This document shows, piece after piece, positions 16,771-26,673 of a stretch of 45,652 bases of DNA. Position numbers and translations under genes: made by a program. The stretch is from Spirochaetaceae bacterium. GTDB lineage: Bacteria > Spirochaetota > Spirochaetia > Treponematales > Treponemataceae. Numbering within the stretch: position 1 is the stretch's first letter; each line of letters begins with the position of its first letter. The DNA is taken from positions 1 through 45,652 of the forward strand of contig JAGARN010000011.1 of assembly GCA_017622235.1 (NCBI GenBank), in the 5' to 3' direction. The notes under the pieces are model-generated. The model had not been told where the DNA came from. It searched no databases and saw only the letters and a program-made list of their open reading frames with translations.

Positions 16771-17598
16771 CTACTTCTTCTTCCGGCGTGAAACAATAAA
16801 ATTGTTTGACACCTTCCGCTTGTTGCGGGTTTTGTATCCACGGCAAGGCTGCCCCCAAGGAGTAACAGGGTTACGTCCCTTTCCAGCACCTTCACCACCA
16901 CCAAGGGGATGATCAACAGGGTTCATAGCCATACCACGAACAGTAGGTCTAACACCACGCCATCTGCTACGACCAGCTTTACCAAGTCTGGTATTCATGC
17001 GGTCTTCATTTCCCACAACACCAACTGTTGCATAGCACTTTCCATGAACACGGCGCATTTCGCTAGAAGGCAAGCGAATCGTTACATATTCGCCGTCCTT
17101 TGCAGCAACAAGTGCACTTGCACCAGCTGAACGAACCAACTGTCCGCCACGACCAAGTGTCAATTCAATGTTGTGAACAGTAAATCCAACAGGAATAGCC
17201 TCTAACGGAAGGGCGTTTCCCACAACAGGAGTTGCCATAGGACCAGACATAATTTTCTGTCCTACAGTCAAACCTTTTGGTGCAATAATATAACGCTTCT
17301 CTCCATCTGCGTAGAACACCAATGCCACATTAGCACTTCTGTTTGGATCATACTCTATTGTTTTAACCGTGCCGGGTATTCCATGCTTATCACGCTTAAA
17401 ATCCACGTCACGATACCTGCGCTTATGACCGCCACCTTGATGCCGAACTGAAATTCGTCCTTTCGCACCACGACCGCCTTGCGCTTTACGACCATGTGTC
17501 AAGCTTTTTTCGGGCTTGTCAGTCGTTATCTCGTCTTTCCGCAAGTCTACACGAGTTCTAGTACCTGCGGTTATCGGCTTATATACTTTAAGAGCCAT
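16771..17598 (-). CDS. rplB: 50S ribosomal protein L2
   Basis: L2 is a universal protein next to the peptidyl-transferase centre and needed for subunit association. The 275 residues have the [20 protein letters not shown] start region and the SH3-like middle. The C-terminal [13 protein letters not shown] loop keeps the conserved aspartate-histidine pair (D228/H229 in E. coli). The second histidine of the usual DHPHGGGEGR is leucine here and the following arginine is alanine. Normal position between rplW and rpsS. Confidence 0.98.
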   Translation of the reverse strand: MALKVYKPITAGTRTRVDLRKDEITTDKPEKSLTHGRKAQGGRGAKGRISVRHQGGGHKRRYRDVDFKRDKHGIPGTVKTIEYDPNRSANVALVFYADGEKRYIIAPKGLTVGQKIMSGPMATPVVGNALPLEAIPVGFTVHNIELTLGRGGQLVRSAGASALVAAKDGEYVTIRLPSSEMRRVHGKCYATVGVVGNEDRMNTRLGKAGRSRWRGVRPTVRGMAMNPVDHPLGGGEGAGKGRNPVTPWGQPCRGYKTRNKRKVSNNFIVSRRKKK

Positions 17599-17637
17599 AG
17601 TTATTGGTTCCCCTTAACTAACATCTAGGTATGAAAG

Positions 17638-17925
17638 CTAAACGCCTTCAAAAACCTTGATAGTCTCACCAGGTGCCAGCTTGACAACTGCTTTTTTCCA
17701 GCTGGAAGTTTTTCCTGTTCGATAACGAACTCGTTTTTCTTTTCCACCTACATTGACTACAGTACATCCAACAACCTTTACATTAAAAAGCTTTCTTACA
17801 GCTTCTTTAATCTGAATCTTATCAGCTGATGGACTTACCTTAAACACATACTTTCCTTCGTCTCGCAACTGAGTTGCTTTTTCAGACAGCACAGGCTCGA
17901 TAAGGATATCTTCATATGCCATCAT
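17638..17925 (-). CDS. rplW: 50S ribosomal protein L23
   Basis: L23 lies at the tunnel exit and docks trigger factor and SRP. The 95 residues have ILIEPVLSEKATQLRDEGKY and the KAVRKLFNVKVV-type motif (IKEAVRKLFNVKVVGCTVVN). The start overlaps the rplD stop by four bases (ATGA); a second ATG directly follows, so the exact first residue is open. Confidence 0.97.
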   Translation of the reverse strand: MMAYEDILIEPVLSEKATQLRDEGKYVFKVSPSADKIQIKEAVRKLFNVKVVGCTVVNVGGKEKRVRYRTGKTSSWKKAVVKLAPGETIKVFEGV

Positions 17926-18557
17926 TCAGCGTCCTCCTTGTTGTAAAATCCAGAAAGATTCTTTGCTGCTGATTCCAACATGATAATTTTCTTTCCGTAA
18001 AATAAATCATGTGCTCTCAATCTGTTGTATGACAGGAACGAAACAGCAGGAATATTGCGAGCAGCCTGCTTGATTTTTGCATCATCGTCTTTTAAAACTA
18101 TAACTGTGCGACCATCAGCAGGAAAGTTTTTAAGAACTGCTACTAAATCCTTTGTTTTTCCACTTTCAATAGTAAAATCCTCTACAACAGTAAGCCTGTC
18201 ATTCTGTGCCTTTAAGCTAAGAATAGACTTCATTGCCAAACGCTTAACCTTTTTAGGTAAAACATAGCTAAAATCTCTTGGCTTAGGACCAAAAATAACA
18301 CCACCGCCTCTGCACAATGGAGATTTTTTATCACCACGACGAGCACGACCGGTTCCCTTCTGCTTATAGGGTTTAGCGTTGCTACCATGCACTTCAGAAC
18401 GATCCTTTGTGCAAGCTGTACCAACACGCTTGTTTGCTAACTCATTATTGATGGCGTAATAGATAACATCTTCATTGACCGGAAGGCCAAACACCTTATC
18501 ATCAAGATTAATTGTCCTTAGCTCTTTGCCATCGACTGAATAGACTTTCTTTTCCAT
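17922..18557 (-). CDS. rplD: 50S ribosomal protein L4
   Basis: L4 reaches into the exit tunnel with a long loop and in E. coli represses the S10 operon. The 211 residues have the loop KPYKQKGTGRARRGDKKSPL and GGGVIFGPKPRDFSYVLPKK; the arginines and lysines of the tunnel loop are wild type. No S10-leader-like hairpin that L4 could bind is obvious upstream of rpsJ. It overlaps rplW by 4 bp. Confidence 0.97.
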   Translation of the reverse strand: MEKKVYSVDGKELRTINLDDKVFGLPVNEDVIYYAINNELANKRVGTACTKDRSEVHGSNAKPYKQKGTGRARRGDKKSPLCRGGGVIFGPKPRDFSYVLPKKVKRLAMKSILSLKAQNDRLTVVEDFTIESGKTKDLVAVLKNFPADGRTVIVLKDDDAKIKQAARNIPAVSFLSYNRLRAHDLFYGKKIIMLESAAKNLSGFYNKEDAE

Positions 18558-18572
18558 CGTCTTCCTCTGCCG

Positions 18573-19193
18573 TTATTTCTTTACCGCGGACTTGATGATC
18601 AGCGTACAGTCTTTATTCCCGGGTACAGACCCACGAACCATCACTACCTTTAACTCAGGGTCAACTTTTACAACTTTGAGATTCTGAACAGTCACACGTT
18701 CACACCCCATATGACCAGGCATCTTTACATTTTTAAAGCTGCGACCAGGAGACGTACACTGTCCAGTTGAACCTGGTTCACGATGAAATTTTGAACCATG
18801 AGTTGCACGTCCACCATGGAAACCCCATCTCTTAACTACACCCTGAAAACCCTTACCTTTTGAGGTAGCGGTAACATCCACATATCTGGTGCCTTCAAAT
18901 AACTCAACACCAATTTCATCACCCACAGCAGCTTCGCCACTAAAGTCACGAAATTCCTTAAGATGCCGCTTAGGAGTGATTCCTTCTGGAAACTGACCAG
19001 CATATGGCTTTGAAACCTGCTTGCTCTTTAAATCTCCAAGACCAAGAACAACAGCATCATAACCAGCCGTTTCCTTTGTTTTGCGAGCAACAACCACATT
19101 AGGGTCAACGCGGATCACAGTAACCGGCGTCAGGTTACCGTCTTCGTCGAACACCTGGGTCATCCCCACTTTTGTTGCAATCAGACCTTTCAT
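18573..19193 (-). CDS. rplC: 50S ribosomal protein L3
   Basis: L3 is one of the two proteins that start 50S assembly and has an extension reaching the peptidyl-transferase centre. The 206 residues start MKGLIATKVGMTQVFDEDG; the extension contains GKGFQGVVKRWGFHGG, RATHGSKFHREPGSTGQ and GRSFKNVKMPGHMG. Preceded by a 96-bp gap after rpsJ holding an 8-bp hairpin (19214-19221 with 19225-19232). Confidence 0.98.
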   Translation of the reverse strand: MKGLIATKVGMTQVFDEDGNLTPVTVIRVDPNVVVARKTKETAGYDAVVLGLGDLKSKQVSKPYAGQFPEGITPKRHLKEFRDFSGEAAVGDEIGVELFEGTRYVDVTATSKGKGFQGVVKRWGFHGGRATHGSKFHREPGSTGQCTSPGRSFKNVKMPGHMGCERVTVQNLKVVKVDPELKVVMVRGSVPGNKDCTLIIKSAVKK

Positions 19194-19289
19194 TCTGATA
19201 TTCTCCTTAAAACTGAAAGATTAAATCTTTCATTAATAGCCGCCATTCCCTGATCCGGGGAACCGTACTTTTTCTTTGCAGTATCAAAA

Positions 19290-19598
19290 CTACTGCTTAA
19301 TCTCTACATCAACACCAGCCGGCAGTTCCAGTTTCATCAACGAATCCATTACATCCGCTGAAGGCTCAATAATATCAATAAGCCTTTTATGTGTACGCAT
19401 TTCAAACTGTTCCCGTGATTTTTTGTTTACATGGGGCGAACGCAACACAGTCATCTTATTGATTCTCGTTGGCAGCGGGATAGGTCCTGAAACCTTTGCC
19501 CCTGCCTGCTGAACAGTCTGCACGATGGCTTTAGCACTCTGATCGATTAAGGCAACATCAAATGCACGCAGCCTAACTCGAATCCTATCTGTAGCCAT
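19290..19598 (-). CDS. rpsJ: 30S ribosomal protein S10 (NusE)
   Basis: S10 is in the 30S head and, as NusE, joins NusG and RNA polymerase in transcription-translation coupling. The 102 residues start [20 protein letters not shown] and contain [22 protein letters not shown] (split here as GPIPLPTRI and [13 protein letters not shown]) and [22 protein letters not shown] lies 4 bp before the ATG at 19598. It starts the S10 block, 62 bp after tuf. Confidence 0.98.
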   Translation of the reverse strand: MATDRIRVRLRAFDVALIDQSAKAIVQTVQQAGAKVSGPIPLPTRINKMTVLRSPHVNKKSREQFEMRTHKRLIDIIEPSADVMDSLMKLELPAGVDVEIKQ

Positions 19599-19660
19599 TA
19601 TTCCTCCTGGGAAAGATAGGTGCTGACCGAACAACTCAGACAGCACCTACTTCAAACAAA

Positions 19661-20848
19661 TTACTGTGTAATCTCTGTTACCTGACCAGAAGCGATTGTA
19701 CGTCCACCTTCACGAATAGCGAACTTCAACCCCTTGTCCATAGCAACAGGGTGAATCAATTCACCGATAATCTCGGTATTGTCACCTGGCTTAACCATGT
19801 CAACACCATCAGGCAAAGTAATTGTACCTGTAATGTCTGTTGTTCTAAAATAGAACTGTGGGCGATAACCACTAAAGAATGGGCTATGACGACCACCTTC
19901 TTCCTTTGACAATACGTAAATCTGTCCCTTAAACTTTGTGAAAGGTTTAATTGAACCTGGCTTAGCAAGAACCTGTCCACGTTCAACAGATTTTTTATCA
20001 ATACCACGAAGCAACAAGCCTACGTTATCACCAGCTTCTCCCTGATCCAACAACTTGTTGAACATTTCGATACCTGTAATAACTGTTTTCTGTGTAGGTT
20101 TAATACCAACAATTTCAACTTCTTCGTTCAATTTGATGATACCACGTTCGATACGTCCTGTTACTACAGTACCACGACCAGAGATTGTAAATACATCTTC
20201 GATAGGCATCAAGAAAGGAAGATCTGCAGCACGATCTGGATCTTTGAAATAGCTATCCATCTCTGCCAACAACTCATCAATACAAGCTGTTGCATCAGCA
20301 TTATCAGGCTCAGAAAGAGCTTTAAATGCTGAACCTTTAACAATAGGTGTATCCTCAGGGAAGCCATAAGAAACAAGTACATCACGCACTTCTTCTTCTA
20401 CCAATTCCAAAAGCTCAGGATCGTCTACCAAGTCAACCTTATTCAAGAATACGATGATTCCAGGTACACCAACCTGACGAGCAAGCAGGATATGCTCACG
20501 AGTCTGAGGCATAACTGAATCAGGAGCAGAAACAACCAAAACTGCACCGTCCATCTGGGCAGCACCTGTAATCATGTTTTTGATGTAGTCTGCGTGACCA
20601 GGACAGTCAATATGTGCATAGTGGCGCTTATCTGACTGATACTCAAGGTGACGGGTATTAATTGTAATACCACGAGCCTTCTCTTCTGGGGCGTTATCAA
20701 TTTCATCATACTTCAGAGCTTTGTCGCCAAATTTTTTTGCGCAGTGCTGAGTAATTGCCGCAGAAAGAGTTGTTTTACCATGGTCAACGTGACCAATGGT
20801 ACCCACGTTCATGTGCGGTTTCGTTCTTTCGAACTTTTCCTTTGCCAT
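19661..20848 (-). CDS. tuf: Elongation factor Tu
   Basis: EF-Tu is the GTPase that delivers aminoacyl-tRNA to the ribosome. The protein has 395 residues with G1 [10 protein letters not shown], switch [13 protein letters not shown]3 DCPGHADY, G4 NKVD, and a G5 reading SAF rather than the common SAL. Domains 2 and 3 include [17 protein letters not shown] and [12 protein letters not shown]. The strong AGGAGG is 6-7 bp before the ATG. tuf is followed by rpsJ as in an str-S10 arrangement, but fusA, its usual neighbour, is absent. It is transcribed behind a leader of about 455 nt. Confidence 0.99.
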   Translation of the reverse strand: MAKEKFERTKPHMNVGTIGHVDHGKTTLSAAITQHCAKKFGDKALKYDEIDNAPEEKARGITINTRHLEYQSDKRHYAHIDCPGHADYIKNMITGAAQMDGAVLVVSAPDSVMPQTREHILLARQVGVPGIIVFLNKVDLVDDPELLELVEEEVRDVLVSYGFPEDTPIVKGSAFKALSEPDNADATACIDELLAEMDSYFKDPDRAADLPFLMPIEDVFTISGRGTVVTGRIERGIIKLNEEVEIVGIKPTQKTVITGIEMFNKLLDQGEAGDNVGLLLRGIDKKSVERGQVLAKPGSIKPFTKFKGQIYVLSKEEGGRHSPFFSGYRPQFYFRTTDITGTITLPDGVDMVKPGDNTEIIGELIHPVAMDKGLKFAIREGGRTIASGQVTEITQ

Positions 20849-21304
20849 GTAATCCTCCTATACCAGAATGCTCAGGTATATAAAAAATAAAATACTGTGC
20901 TATATTTAAAGAATACCCGTTTTTTATCGAGTACTCCTACACACTATGTAACAAAGGTTTGAAAATGGATATAAACAGCAGGTCAAAACACTTTATATGC
21001 TTTGGTAACTTATAAATACAAGCTACTTCGGCCGGAACCACCTATAACCATCAAACCTATGCCTGACGAACGGTTTGGTATCACGGAGCCTCTAAACGTA
21101 ACACCGTTTTTAGAACCCAATGAAGGCAAACCAATGACACTATCAACGACAGTATCAACCAATCAAAGGGCTGCGAACTTCCTGGCTTAAAAAAACAAGC
21201 CTTTACGGTTTCGCCAGATGAAAAAAACATCTGCTTGACTCTCAAAGAACCCTTATGCGTTATTCCCAAAACGCATAGTACCTACAATTCAATACGAATA
21301 GCGG
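20849..21304 (-). promoter_or_regulatory. Long structured 5' leader of the tuf-S10 transcript
   Basis: This is the untranslated stretch between the predicted start near 21304 and the tuf ATG. No protein gene with a ribosome-binding site and no tRNA, tmRNA, RNase P or SRP RNA signature was found. In RNA order: an 8-bp perfect hairpin (21254-21261 with 21270-21277); a 6-bp hairpin with a seven-U loop (21215-21220 with 21228-21233); a second short hairpin whose loop includes seven U (21184-21188 with 21197-21201); a 12-nt tandem repeat near 21145-21168; and a 9-pair stem with two G-U pairs near 21077-21105. It could be a regulatory leader, an attenuator or the source of a processed small RNA. 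Confidence 0.5.
21253..21276 (-). other. Seven-codon mini-ORF coinciding with a hairpin in the tuf leader
   Basis: ATG at 21276 to TAA at 21253 encodes seven residues (MRFGNNA), and the ORF almost exactly fills the 8-bp hairpin 21254-21277. An AGG lies 4 bp upstream. It may be a leader peptide or chance. Confidence 0.2.
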
Positions 21305-21310
21305 TTTTTA

Positions 21311-21339
21311 TTTATACACTTTAAATAAAAAAAAAGCAA
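21311..21339 (-). promoter_or_regulatory. Promoter of the tuf-S10 transcript, built into the rpsG terminator
   Basis: TTGCTT (21334-21339) lies in the 3' arm and T-run of the rpsG terminator. After exactly 17 bp comes TATAAA (21311-21316). So the sequence that ends the rpsL-rpsG transcript also supplies the -35 box for the next one. Confidence 0.6.
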
Positions 21340-21356
21340 GTGGTAAACTTGCTTTT
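21327..21356 (-). terminator. Terminator after rpsG
   Basis: A 10-bp perfect stem (21332-21341 with 21347-21356), 5-nt loop, and nine T on the minus strand (21327-21335). It lies 54 bp after the rpsG stop and separates the beta/str genes from tuf. Confidence 0.85.
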
Positions 21357-21409
21357 ATTGAAGTAAACTAAAGAAATATGGCTACTTCTCAAGGAAGCAG
21401 CCAACAAAA

Positions 21410-21880
21410 CTACCACCGATAATGAGCAAAAGCCTTGTTTGCTTCTGCCATTTTGTGAGTATCTTCTTTCTTCTTGTAAGCAGTTCCTGTATTGTTGTAA
21501 GCATCTAACAATTCATTTGCTAAACATTCGCCCATACCATGACCACTTTTTCCACGAGCTGCATTAATAATCCACCTCATGGCCAAAGCTTCACGGCGAC
21601 TTTCACGAATCTCAATAGGAACCTGATATGTTGCACCACCAACACGGCGAGACTTAACCTCTACCACTGGCTTAACATTATCTAAAGCCTTCAAAAAAAC
21701 CTCAAGGGGTTCTTTATCTGTCTTTGCTTTAAGTAAATCCATTGCTTCGTAGACAATGCGAACACAAGTCGCTTTTTTTCCATCAATCATCATACGAGTA
21801 ACGAACTTAGAAACCACAGCACTGTTGTACTTTGAATCAGGGGCAACAGGACGGTTAACACTTTTATTTTTTCTTCCCAT
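21410..21880 (-). CDS. rpsG: 30S ribosomal protein S7
   Basis: S7 starts assembly of the 30S head and contacts E-site tRNA. The 156 residues include [40 protein letters not shown] and [20 protein letters not shown]. The C-terminal [15 protein letters not shown] matches the family end. It is 11 bp after rpsL and is followed by a terminator rather than by fusA. Confidence 0.98.
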   Translation of the reverse strand: MGRKNKSVNRPVAPDSKYNSAVVSKFVTRMMIDGKKATCVRIVYEAMDLLKAKTDKEPLEVFLKALDNVKPVVEVKSRRVGGATYQVPIEIRESRREALAMRWIINAARGKSGHGMGECLANELLDAYNNTGTAYKKKEDTHKMAEANKAFAHYRW

Positions 21881-21891
21881 CTAATGCCTCC

Positions 21892-22266
21892 TTATGCCTT
21901 TGGTCTCTTTGCACCATATTTAGAGCGTCCACGTTTACGATCTTCAACACCGAGGGTATCTTTTGCACCACGGATAATGTGATAGCGAACACCAGGAAGG
22001 TCTTTTACACGACCTCCGCGAATAAGAACAACGGAGTGCTCCTGCAAATTATGTCCAATACCGGGAATATATGCAGTAACCTCAAATCCATTGCCAAGAC
22101 GAACACGAGCAACTTTTCTAAGAGCCGAGTTCGGTTTTTTAGGCGTAACAGTCATAACACGTGTACAAACACCACGCTTTTGCGGACAACTCTGAAGTGC
22201 GGGAGACTTAGTTCTGTTCGCAACTGATTTACGTCCCTGCCGAATCAACTGATTAATTGTAGGCAT
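21892..22266 (-). CDS. rpsL: 30S ribosomal protein S12
   Basis: S12 controls decoding at the A site. The 124 residues start [20 protein letters not shown]. The streptomycin-relevant lysines K43 (TPKKPNS) and K88 (GGRVKDLPG) are wild type, so no streptomycin resistance is encoded here, and D89, the methylthiolation site in other bacteria, is present. AGGAG precedes the ATG. It has its own promoter and a hairpin-rich leader in the 137-bp gap after rpoC. Confidence 0.98.
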   Translation of the reverse strand: MPTINQLIRQGRKSVANRTKSPALQSCPQKRGVCTRVMTVTPKKPNSALRKVARVRLGNGFEVTAYIPGIGHNLQEHSVVLIRGGRVKDLPGVRYHIIRGAKDTLGVEDRKRGRSKYGAKRPKA

Positions 22267-22301
22267 TAGCCTCTCTCCTATATTCTACCGGCAGCACTCC
22301 G

Positions 22302-22352
22302 GCTAAATTTAGCATAGCAACTCACCTGCCAGAATTTTGTGGCAAGTGTTGC
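22302..22352 (-). promoter_or_regulatory. Structured leader of rpsL-rpsG
   Basis: A 13-pair stem (22317-22321 plus 22324-22331 pairing with 22340-22347 plus 22348-22352) with an 8-nt loop, a 2-nt bulge and one G-U pair, followed in the RNA by a 12-bp perfect palindrome (22302-22313). Neither ends in a U-run. The place and strength suggest a translational or transcriptional control site for S12/S7, by analogy with S7 autoregulation in E. coli. Confidence 0.45.
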
Positions 22353-22353
22353 A

Positions 22354-22383
22354 ATTTTATCAGATATATCGCCATAGTGTCAA
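22354..22383 (-). promoter_or_regulatory. Internal promoter before rpsL
   Basis: A perfect TTGACA (22378-22383), 18 bp, and TAAAAT (22354-22359) with TG one base upstream. It lies in the rpoC-rpsL gap and would let rpsL-rpsG be made independently of rpoBC. Confidence 0.7.
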
Positions 22384-22403
22384 TTACCATGGTGCTATTC
22401 CAA

Positions 22404-25400
22404 TCAATCTTCTTCTGTTTCGAAAGAAATATCCGACATCTGAGCTTCTTGTTCTCGTTCTAAGCGATGTCGCTCAATGATTTCGTTCATCTGCTCATCC
22501 AAGTCTGCCACATTATCATCAAAAAGCTTAACATTGTGGTAGTTCTTAATACCTGTACCAGCAGGAATAAGATGTCCGATTGTTACGTTTTCTTTCAAAC
22601 CATGCAGATTATCCTTTGCACCAGCAATAGCGGCATTCGTAAGAACTCTTGTGGTTTCTTGGAAAGAAGCAGCAGAAATAAAAGAATCTGTATTAATTGC
22701 TGCTTTCGTAATACCTTGGAACATAGGTCTAGCTATAGCTGGCTGACCACCTTCTTCAATAACACGACGGTTTTCTGCATGGAATTTATATTTGTCAACC
22801 TGTTGACCATATATAAACTTTGTGTCGCCAACTGCAACAATTTCTACTTTACGCAACATTTGGCGAACAATAACACCAATATGTTTATCATTAATGCTAA
22901 CACCTTGGGTTCGGTATACCTGCTGGATTTCATCCATCAAGTAGTTTTGCAAAGCATTCTCACCCTGAATTGCAAGAATGTCATGAGGACTTAATGAGCC
23001 GTCACACAATTTTTCACCAGCTTCTACAGGGTCGCCATCTCGAACCAAGAGTCGTTTTGTCATTGGCACAAGATGATCAAAACTTTTACCGTACTTATCA
23101 ACGATTACAATAAGCCGATTATTTTTCTTGATGCCTTTAAACTGAACTGTACCTGTAATCTGTGCAAGAACAGCAGGAACTTTTGGTTTTCTTGCTTCAA
23201 ACAACTCAGCAACACGTGGCAAACCACCAGTAATATCACTTGTTTTTGAAGCTTCTTTAGGCATCTTTGCAATAATTGTACCAGCACTGATTGTCTCATT
23301 GTCGTTTATCTGAAGTACAGCACCAGCAGGCAAATAATAACTACCTTTTTCATTACCAACTTCGTCAGTGATAAGAACACGTGGCTGCTTGGTTTCTAAT
23401 TGCAAATCACTAATCGTCTTTTCGATCTTTCCTGTCTTTTCGTCTATCGTTTCAATCAATGTTGAACCAGAAATAATATCTTCAAAGTGAACATATCCAT
23501 CGACTTCTGCAATAATAGGCTCTGAATACGGATCGAAGGTTGCGATAGTTTCACCTGCATCAACAAATTCGTCTTCCTTAACAACTACAGAAGAACCGTT
23601 TTGAATTTCAACACGCTGATCGTTGCTTGTTAAATATAATACATCACCACGAATCAATATACGTGCAACATCCGTTGCAAGAACTTCTTTGCCACCACGC
23701 TTAAACAAAGGAGCATCTTTGAATACTCGGTCGCCATCTGCAACAATTAATTCATCCTTAGACTCAAGAGCAAATTGATTAATTACCCTTGTTACAACCA
23801 TAGTTCCTTTTCGAGTAAACAGAGAGGATCCATCACCCATAACAACACGGTTATTACCAAGTATCTTCTGCACAAGGACTGGATGCTTTAAAACAATACG
23901 GTTTTCTTCGGTAACTTTAGAAGCTGTACCACCAACGTGGAAAGTACGCATAGTAAGCTGAGTACCAGGCTGACCAATAGACTGAGCAGCTATAATACCT
24001 ACTGCTTCGCCAATTTCAACAATTTTGTTGTGAGCCAAGTTTCTACCATAACATTTACAGCATACGCCATATCTGCTTTCACAAGTAAGAACTGTTCTAA
24101 GCTTTACAGTTTCAACACCAGCTTCATCAATCCTTACAGCTAACTCGTCTGTAACGTATTCGTTAACATCACACAAAAGCTCATGAGTTATAGGATGCAA
24201 CACTCTTTCAAGAGTATAACGCCCTACTATTCTGTCACGCAAAGATTCAATTACTTCGTCACCGTCTTTTACTGCGGAATATTCAATTCCATTGATTGTT
24301 CCGCAGTCGTCTTCAGTAACAACAACATCTTGAGCTATATCCACAAGACGGCGTGTCAAATAACCCGCCTCCGCAGTTTTAAGAGCTGTATCAGAAAGAC
24401 CCTTTCTTGCACCGTTTGTTGAAATAAAGAATTCAATAACAGAAAGTCCCTCTTTAAAGTTAGCACGAATAGGCAACTCTATAATATCACCATTAGGACG
24501 AGCCATAAGACCACGCATACCCGCTAACTGGCTAATCTGTTTTTTACTACCACGAGCACCGGATTCTGCCATCATATAAATTGTATTAAAACCGTTTTTG
24601 TCTCGTTCAAGATTATCCATCATTATATTTGTCAAATCTTCATTTACCTTTGACCAAGTATCAATAATACGGTTACGCTGCTCTTCTTGAGTAATATGTC
24701 CTGCAAGATACTGTCTTTGGATATCTTCAACTTTCTTATTTGCATCATCAATCATTGGTACTTTCTGTTCTGGAACAATAATATCGTCCATTGAAATCGT
24801 TGCACCAAAAAAAGTTGCATATTTATAACCAACCGATTTTATAGCATCAAGCATTTGTACTGTAAGCCAAGAACCTTTTTCTTTGTAGACACGTTCAATC
24901 AAAGCCTTTAACTCTTTATCACCAAGCAACCCATTTACAAAGTCAACTTCTTCTGGCATCTCTTCATTAAACTTTAATCGACCTGCTGTGGTTTCAATAA
25001 CCTGTCCATTAAAAGGAGCCTTTCTTACAGGAGCTCTTATTTTTTCTTGCCAACTTATGACGCCTGATTCAGCTGCAAGAAAAACTTCTTCTTCAGAGCT
25101 GAAACGCTTTGGACCATTTTTTCTAGCGGTTTGTAAGGGTTTTTCTTTGGTAAGATAATAAATTCCTAAAACCATATCCTGAGACGGATAAACAATAGTT
25201 TTTCCGTTTGCTGGGTCAAGCAAATTTCTGGCAGACAACATTAAGGTCCAACATTCCATTTGAGCCGCCTGCGTTAATGGTACGTGAACAGCCATCTGGT
25301 CACCATCAAAGTCTGCATTAAACGCATGACAAACTAAAGGATGCAACTTTATCGCCTTCCCTTCTACCAAAACTGGTTCAAATGCCTGAATACCAAGACG

Positions 25401-26657
25401 GTGCAAAGTAGGTGCACGGTTAAGCATTACAGGATGTTCACGAACAACTTCATCCAAAACAGCAAACACTTCTGGAGACTCTTGCTCTGCAAACATCTTT
25501 GCTTTTTTTATATTTGACACCACCTTTTTGTCCACAAGTTTTTTCATTATAAACGGCTTGAATAATTCTAACGCCATCTTTGTGGGCAAACCACACTGCC
25601 AAAGTTTAAGTTCTGGACCAACAACAATAACAGAACGCCCAGAATAATCTACACGCTTACCCAAGAGATTCTGACGGAAGCGCCCTTGCTTTCCTTTAAG
25701 CATATCAGAAATTGATTTAAGCGGTCTATTTGACGAACCTTTTACAACACGCTTCCGTTTTGAATTATCAAAGAGAGAATCAACCGCCTCTTGTAACATA
25801 CGCTTTTCGTTGCGTATAATAATTTCTGGAGCTCCAAGAGACATAAGACGTTTAAGACGATTATTCCTATTAATCACACGGCGATACAAATCATTCAAAT
25901 CGGAGGTTGCAAAACGTCCCCCATCCAGTTGAACCATAGGACGCAAATCAGGCGGAATAACTGGAATAACATCCAAAATCATCCATTCACACTTATTGCC
26001 TGATGAACGGAAATCCTCTACAATCTGGATTCGCTTTAGCAACCTTTTATCGCTCTTTGCACCTTTTTCAACCATTTTTGCACGCAAATCAGCTGCAAGC
26101 TCATCTAAATTAAGGTTTTCCAGCAAAGTTTTTATTGCTTCCGCACCCATTCCTGCAGAGAAAGAACCTCCATAGCGTTCCTGTGCTTCGATATACTCAT
26201 CTTCTGACAAAAGCTGCATCTTTTTAAGGTCTGTATCACCAGCATCAATAACAATGTATTTTTCGTAATACAAAACCGAACGCAACGCCGCAACCTGCAA
26301 ATCTAATAACAATCCCATGCGAGAGGGAACCGAACGATAATACCAAATATGAGAAACAGGAGCTGCCAGTTCGATATGCCCCATACGTTCACGACGAACT
26401 TTAAAATGTGTTACTTCAACGCCACAACGATCGCAGACAACACCTTTATAACGAATCGACTTAAACTTTCCGCAGAAACACTCCCATTCTTTTGTTGTAC
26501 CAAAAATTCGCTCACAGAAAAGACCTTCCTTCTCTGGTCTAAGCGTACGATAATTTATTGTTTCTGGTTTTTTTACTTCACCGTATGACCATGAACGAAT
26601 AGCCTCTGGCGAAGCGAGTTTAATCATCAAACTATCAAAATCTTGAATGTCCCGCAT
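22404..26657 (-). CDS. rpoC: RNA polymerase beta' subunit
   Basis: This is the catalytic large subunit, 1417 residues. The N-terminal zinc finger has C60, C62, C75 and C78. The active-site NADFDGDQM motif is at 447-455 and carries the three magnesium-binding aspartates. A second zinc site has four cysteines ([13 protein letters not shown]) in the last third. Trigger-loop and bridge-helix segments ([33 protein letters not shown]) are present. Length is close to E. coli (1407). It lies 16 bp after rpoB. Confidence 0.99.
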   Translation of the reverse strand: MRDIQDFDSLMIKLASPEAIRSWSYGEVKKPETINYRTLRPEKEGLFCERIFGTTKEWECFCGKFKSIRYKGVVCDRCGVEVTHFKVRRERMGHIELAAPVSHIWYYRSVPSRMGLLLDLQVAALRSVLYYEKYIVIDAGDTDLKKMQLLSEDEYIEAQERYGGSFSAGMGAEAIKTLLENLNLDELAADLRAKMVEKGAKSDKRLLKRIQIVEDFRSSGNKCEWMILDVIPVIPPDLRPMVQLDGGRFATSDLNDLYRRVINRNNRLKRLMSLGAPEIIIRNEKRMLQEAVDSLFDNSKRKRVVKGSSNRPLKSISDMLKGKQGRFRQNLLGKRVDYSGRSVIVVGPELKLWQCGLPTKMALELFKPFIMKKLVDKKVVSNIKKAKMFAEQESPEVFAVLDEVVREHPVMLNRAPTLHRLGIQAFEPVLVEGKAIKLHPLVCHAFNADFDGDQMAVHVPLTQAAQMECWTLMLSARNLLDPANGKTIVYPSQDMVLGIYYLTKEKPLQTARKNGPKRFSSEEEVFLAAESGVISWQEKIRAPVRKAPFNGQVIETTAGRLKFNEEMPEEVDFVNGLLGDKELKALIERVYKEKGSWLTVQMLDAIKSVGYKYATFFGATISMDDIIVPEQKVPMIDDANKKVEDIQRQYLAGHITQEEQRNRIIDTWSKVNEDLTNIMMDNLERDKNGFNTIYMMAESGARGSKKQISQLAGMRGLMARPNGDIIELPIRANFKEGLSVIEFFISTNGARKGLSDTALKTAEAGYLTRRLVDIAQDVVVTEDDCGTINGIEYSAVKDGDEVIESLRDRIVGRYTLERVLHPITHELLCDVNEYVTDELAVRIDEAGVETVKLRTVLTCESRYGVCCKCYGRNLAHNKIVEIGEAVGIIAAQSIGQPGTQLTMRTFHVGGTASKVTEENRIVLKHPVLVQKILGNNRVVMGDGSSLFTRKGTMVVTRVINQFALESKDELIVADGDRVFKDAPLFKRGGKEVLATDVARILIRGDVLYLTSNDQRVEIQNGSSVVVKEDEFVDAGETIATFDPYSEPIIAEVDGYVHFEDIISGSTLIETIDEKTGKIEKTISDLQLETKQPRVLITDEVGNEKGSYYLPAGAVLQINDNETISAGTIIAKMPKEASKTSDITGGLPRVAELFEARKPKVPAVLAQITGTVQFKGIKKNNRLIVIVDKYGKSFDHLVPMTKRLLVRDGDPVEAGEKLCDGSLSPHDILAIQGENALQNYLMDEIQQVYRTQGVSINDKHIGVIVRQMLRKVEIVAVGDTKFIYGQQVDKYKFHAENRRVIEEGGQPAIARPMFQGITKAAINTDSFISAASFQETTRVLTNAAIAGAKDNLHGLKENVTIGHLIPAGTGIKNYHNVKLFDDNVADLDEQMNEIIERHRLEREQEAQMSDISFETEED

Positions 26658-26673
26658 TTTAACTCCCTATAAC

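Noticed and set aside
21002..21190. 62-residue rightward reading frame in the rpsG-tuf gap
   Set aside because: No ribosome-binding site or recognisable family; the region is better explained as leader RNA of tuf.
21081..21269. 62-residue leftward reading frame in the tuf leader
   Set aside because: It starts with TTG without a ribosome-binding site, covers the hairpins, and shows no protein family pattern.
20849..21304. tmRNA, RNase P RNA, SRP RNA or 6S RNA in the rpsG-tuf gap
   Set aside because: The conserved sequence blocks of tmRNA, RNase P RNA and SRP RNA were not seen, the length and layout do not suggest 6S RNA, and there is no tRNA-like end.
21892..22266. Streptomycin-resistance changes in rpsL
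   Set aside because: K43 and K88 are both wild type.
22467..22994. 175-residue rightward frame antisense to rpoC
   Set aside because: Shadow of rpoC with cysteine- and asparagine-rich low-complexity content and no ribosome-binding site.
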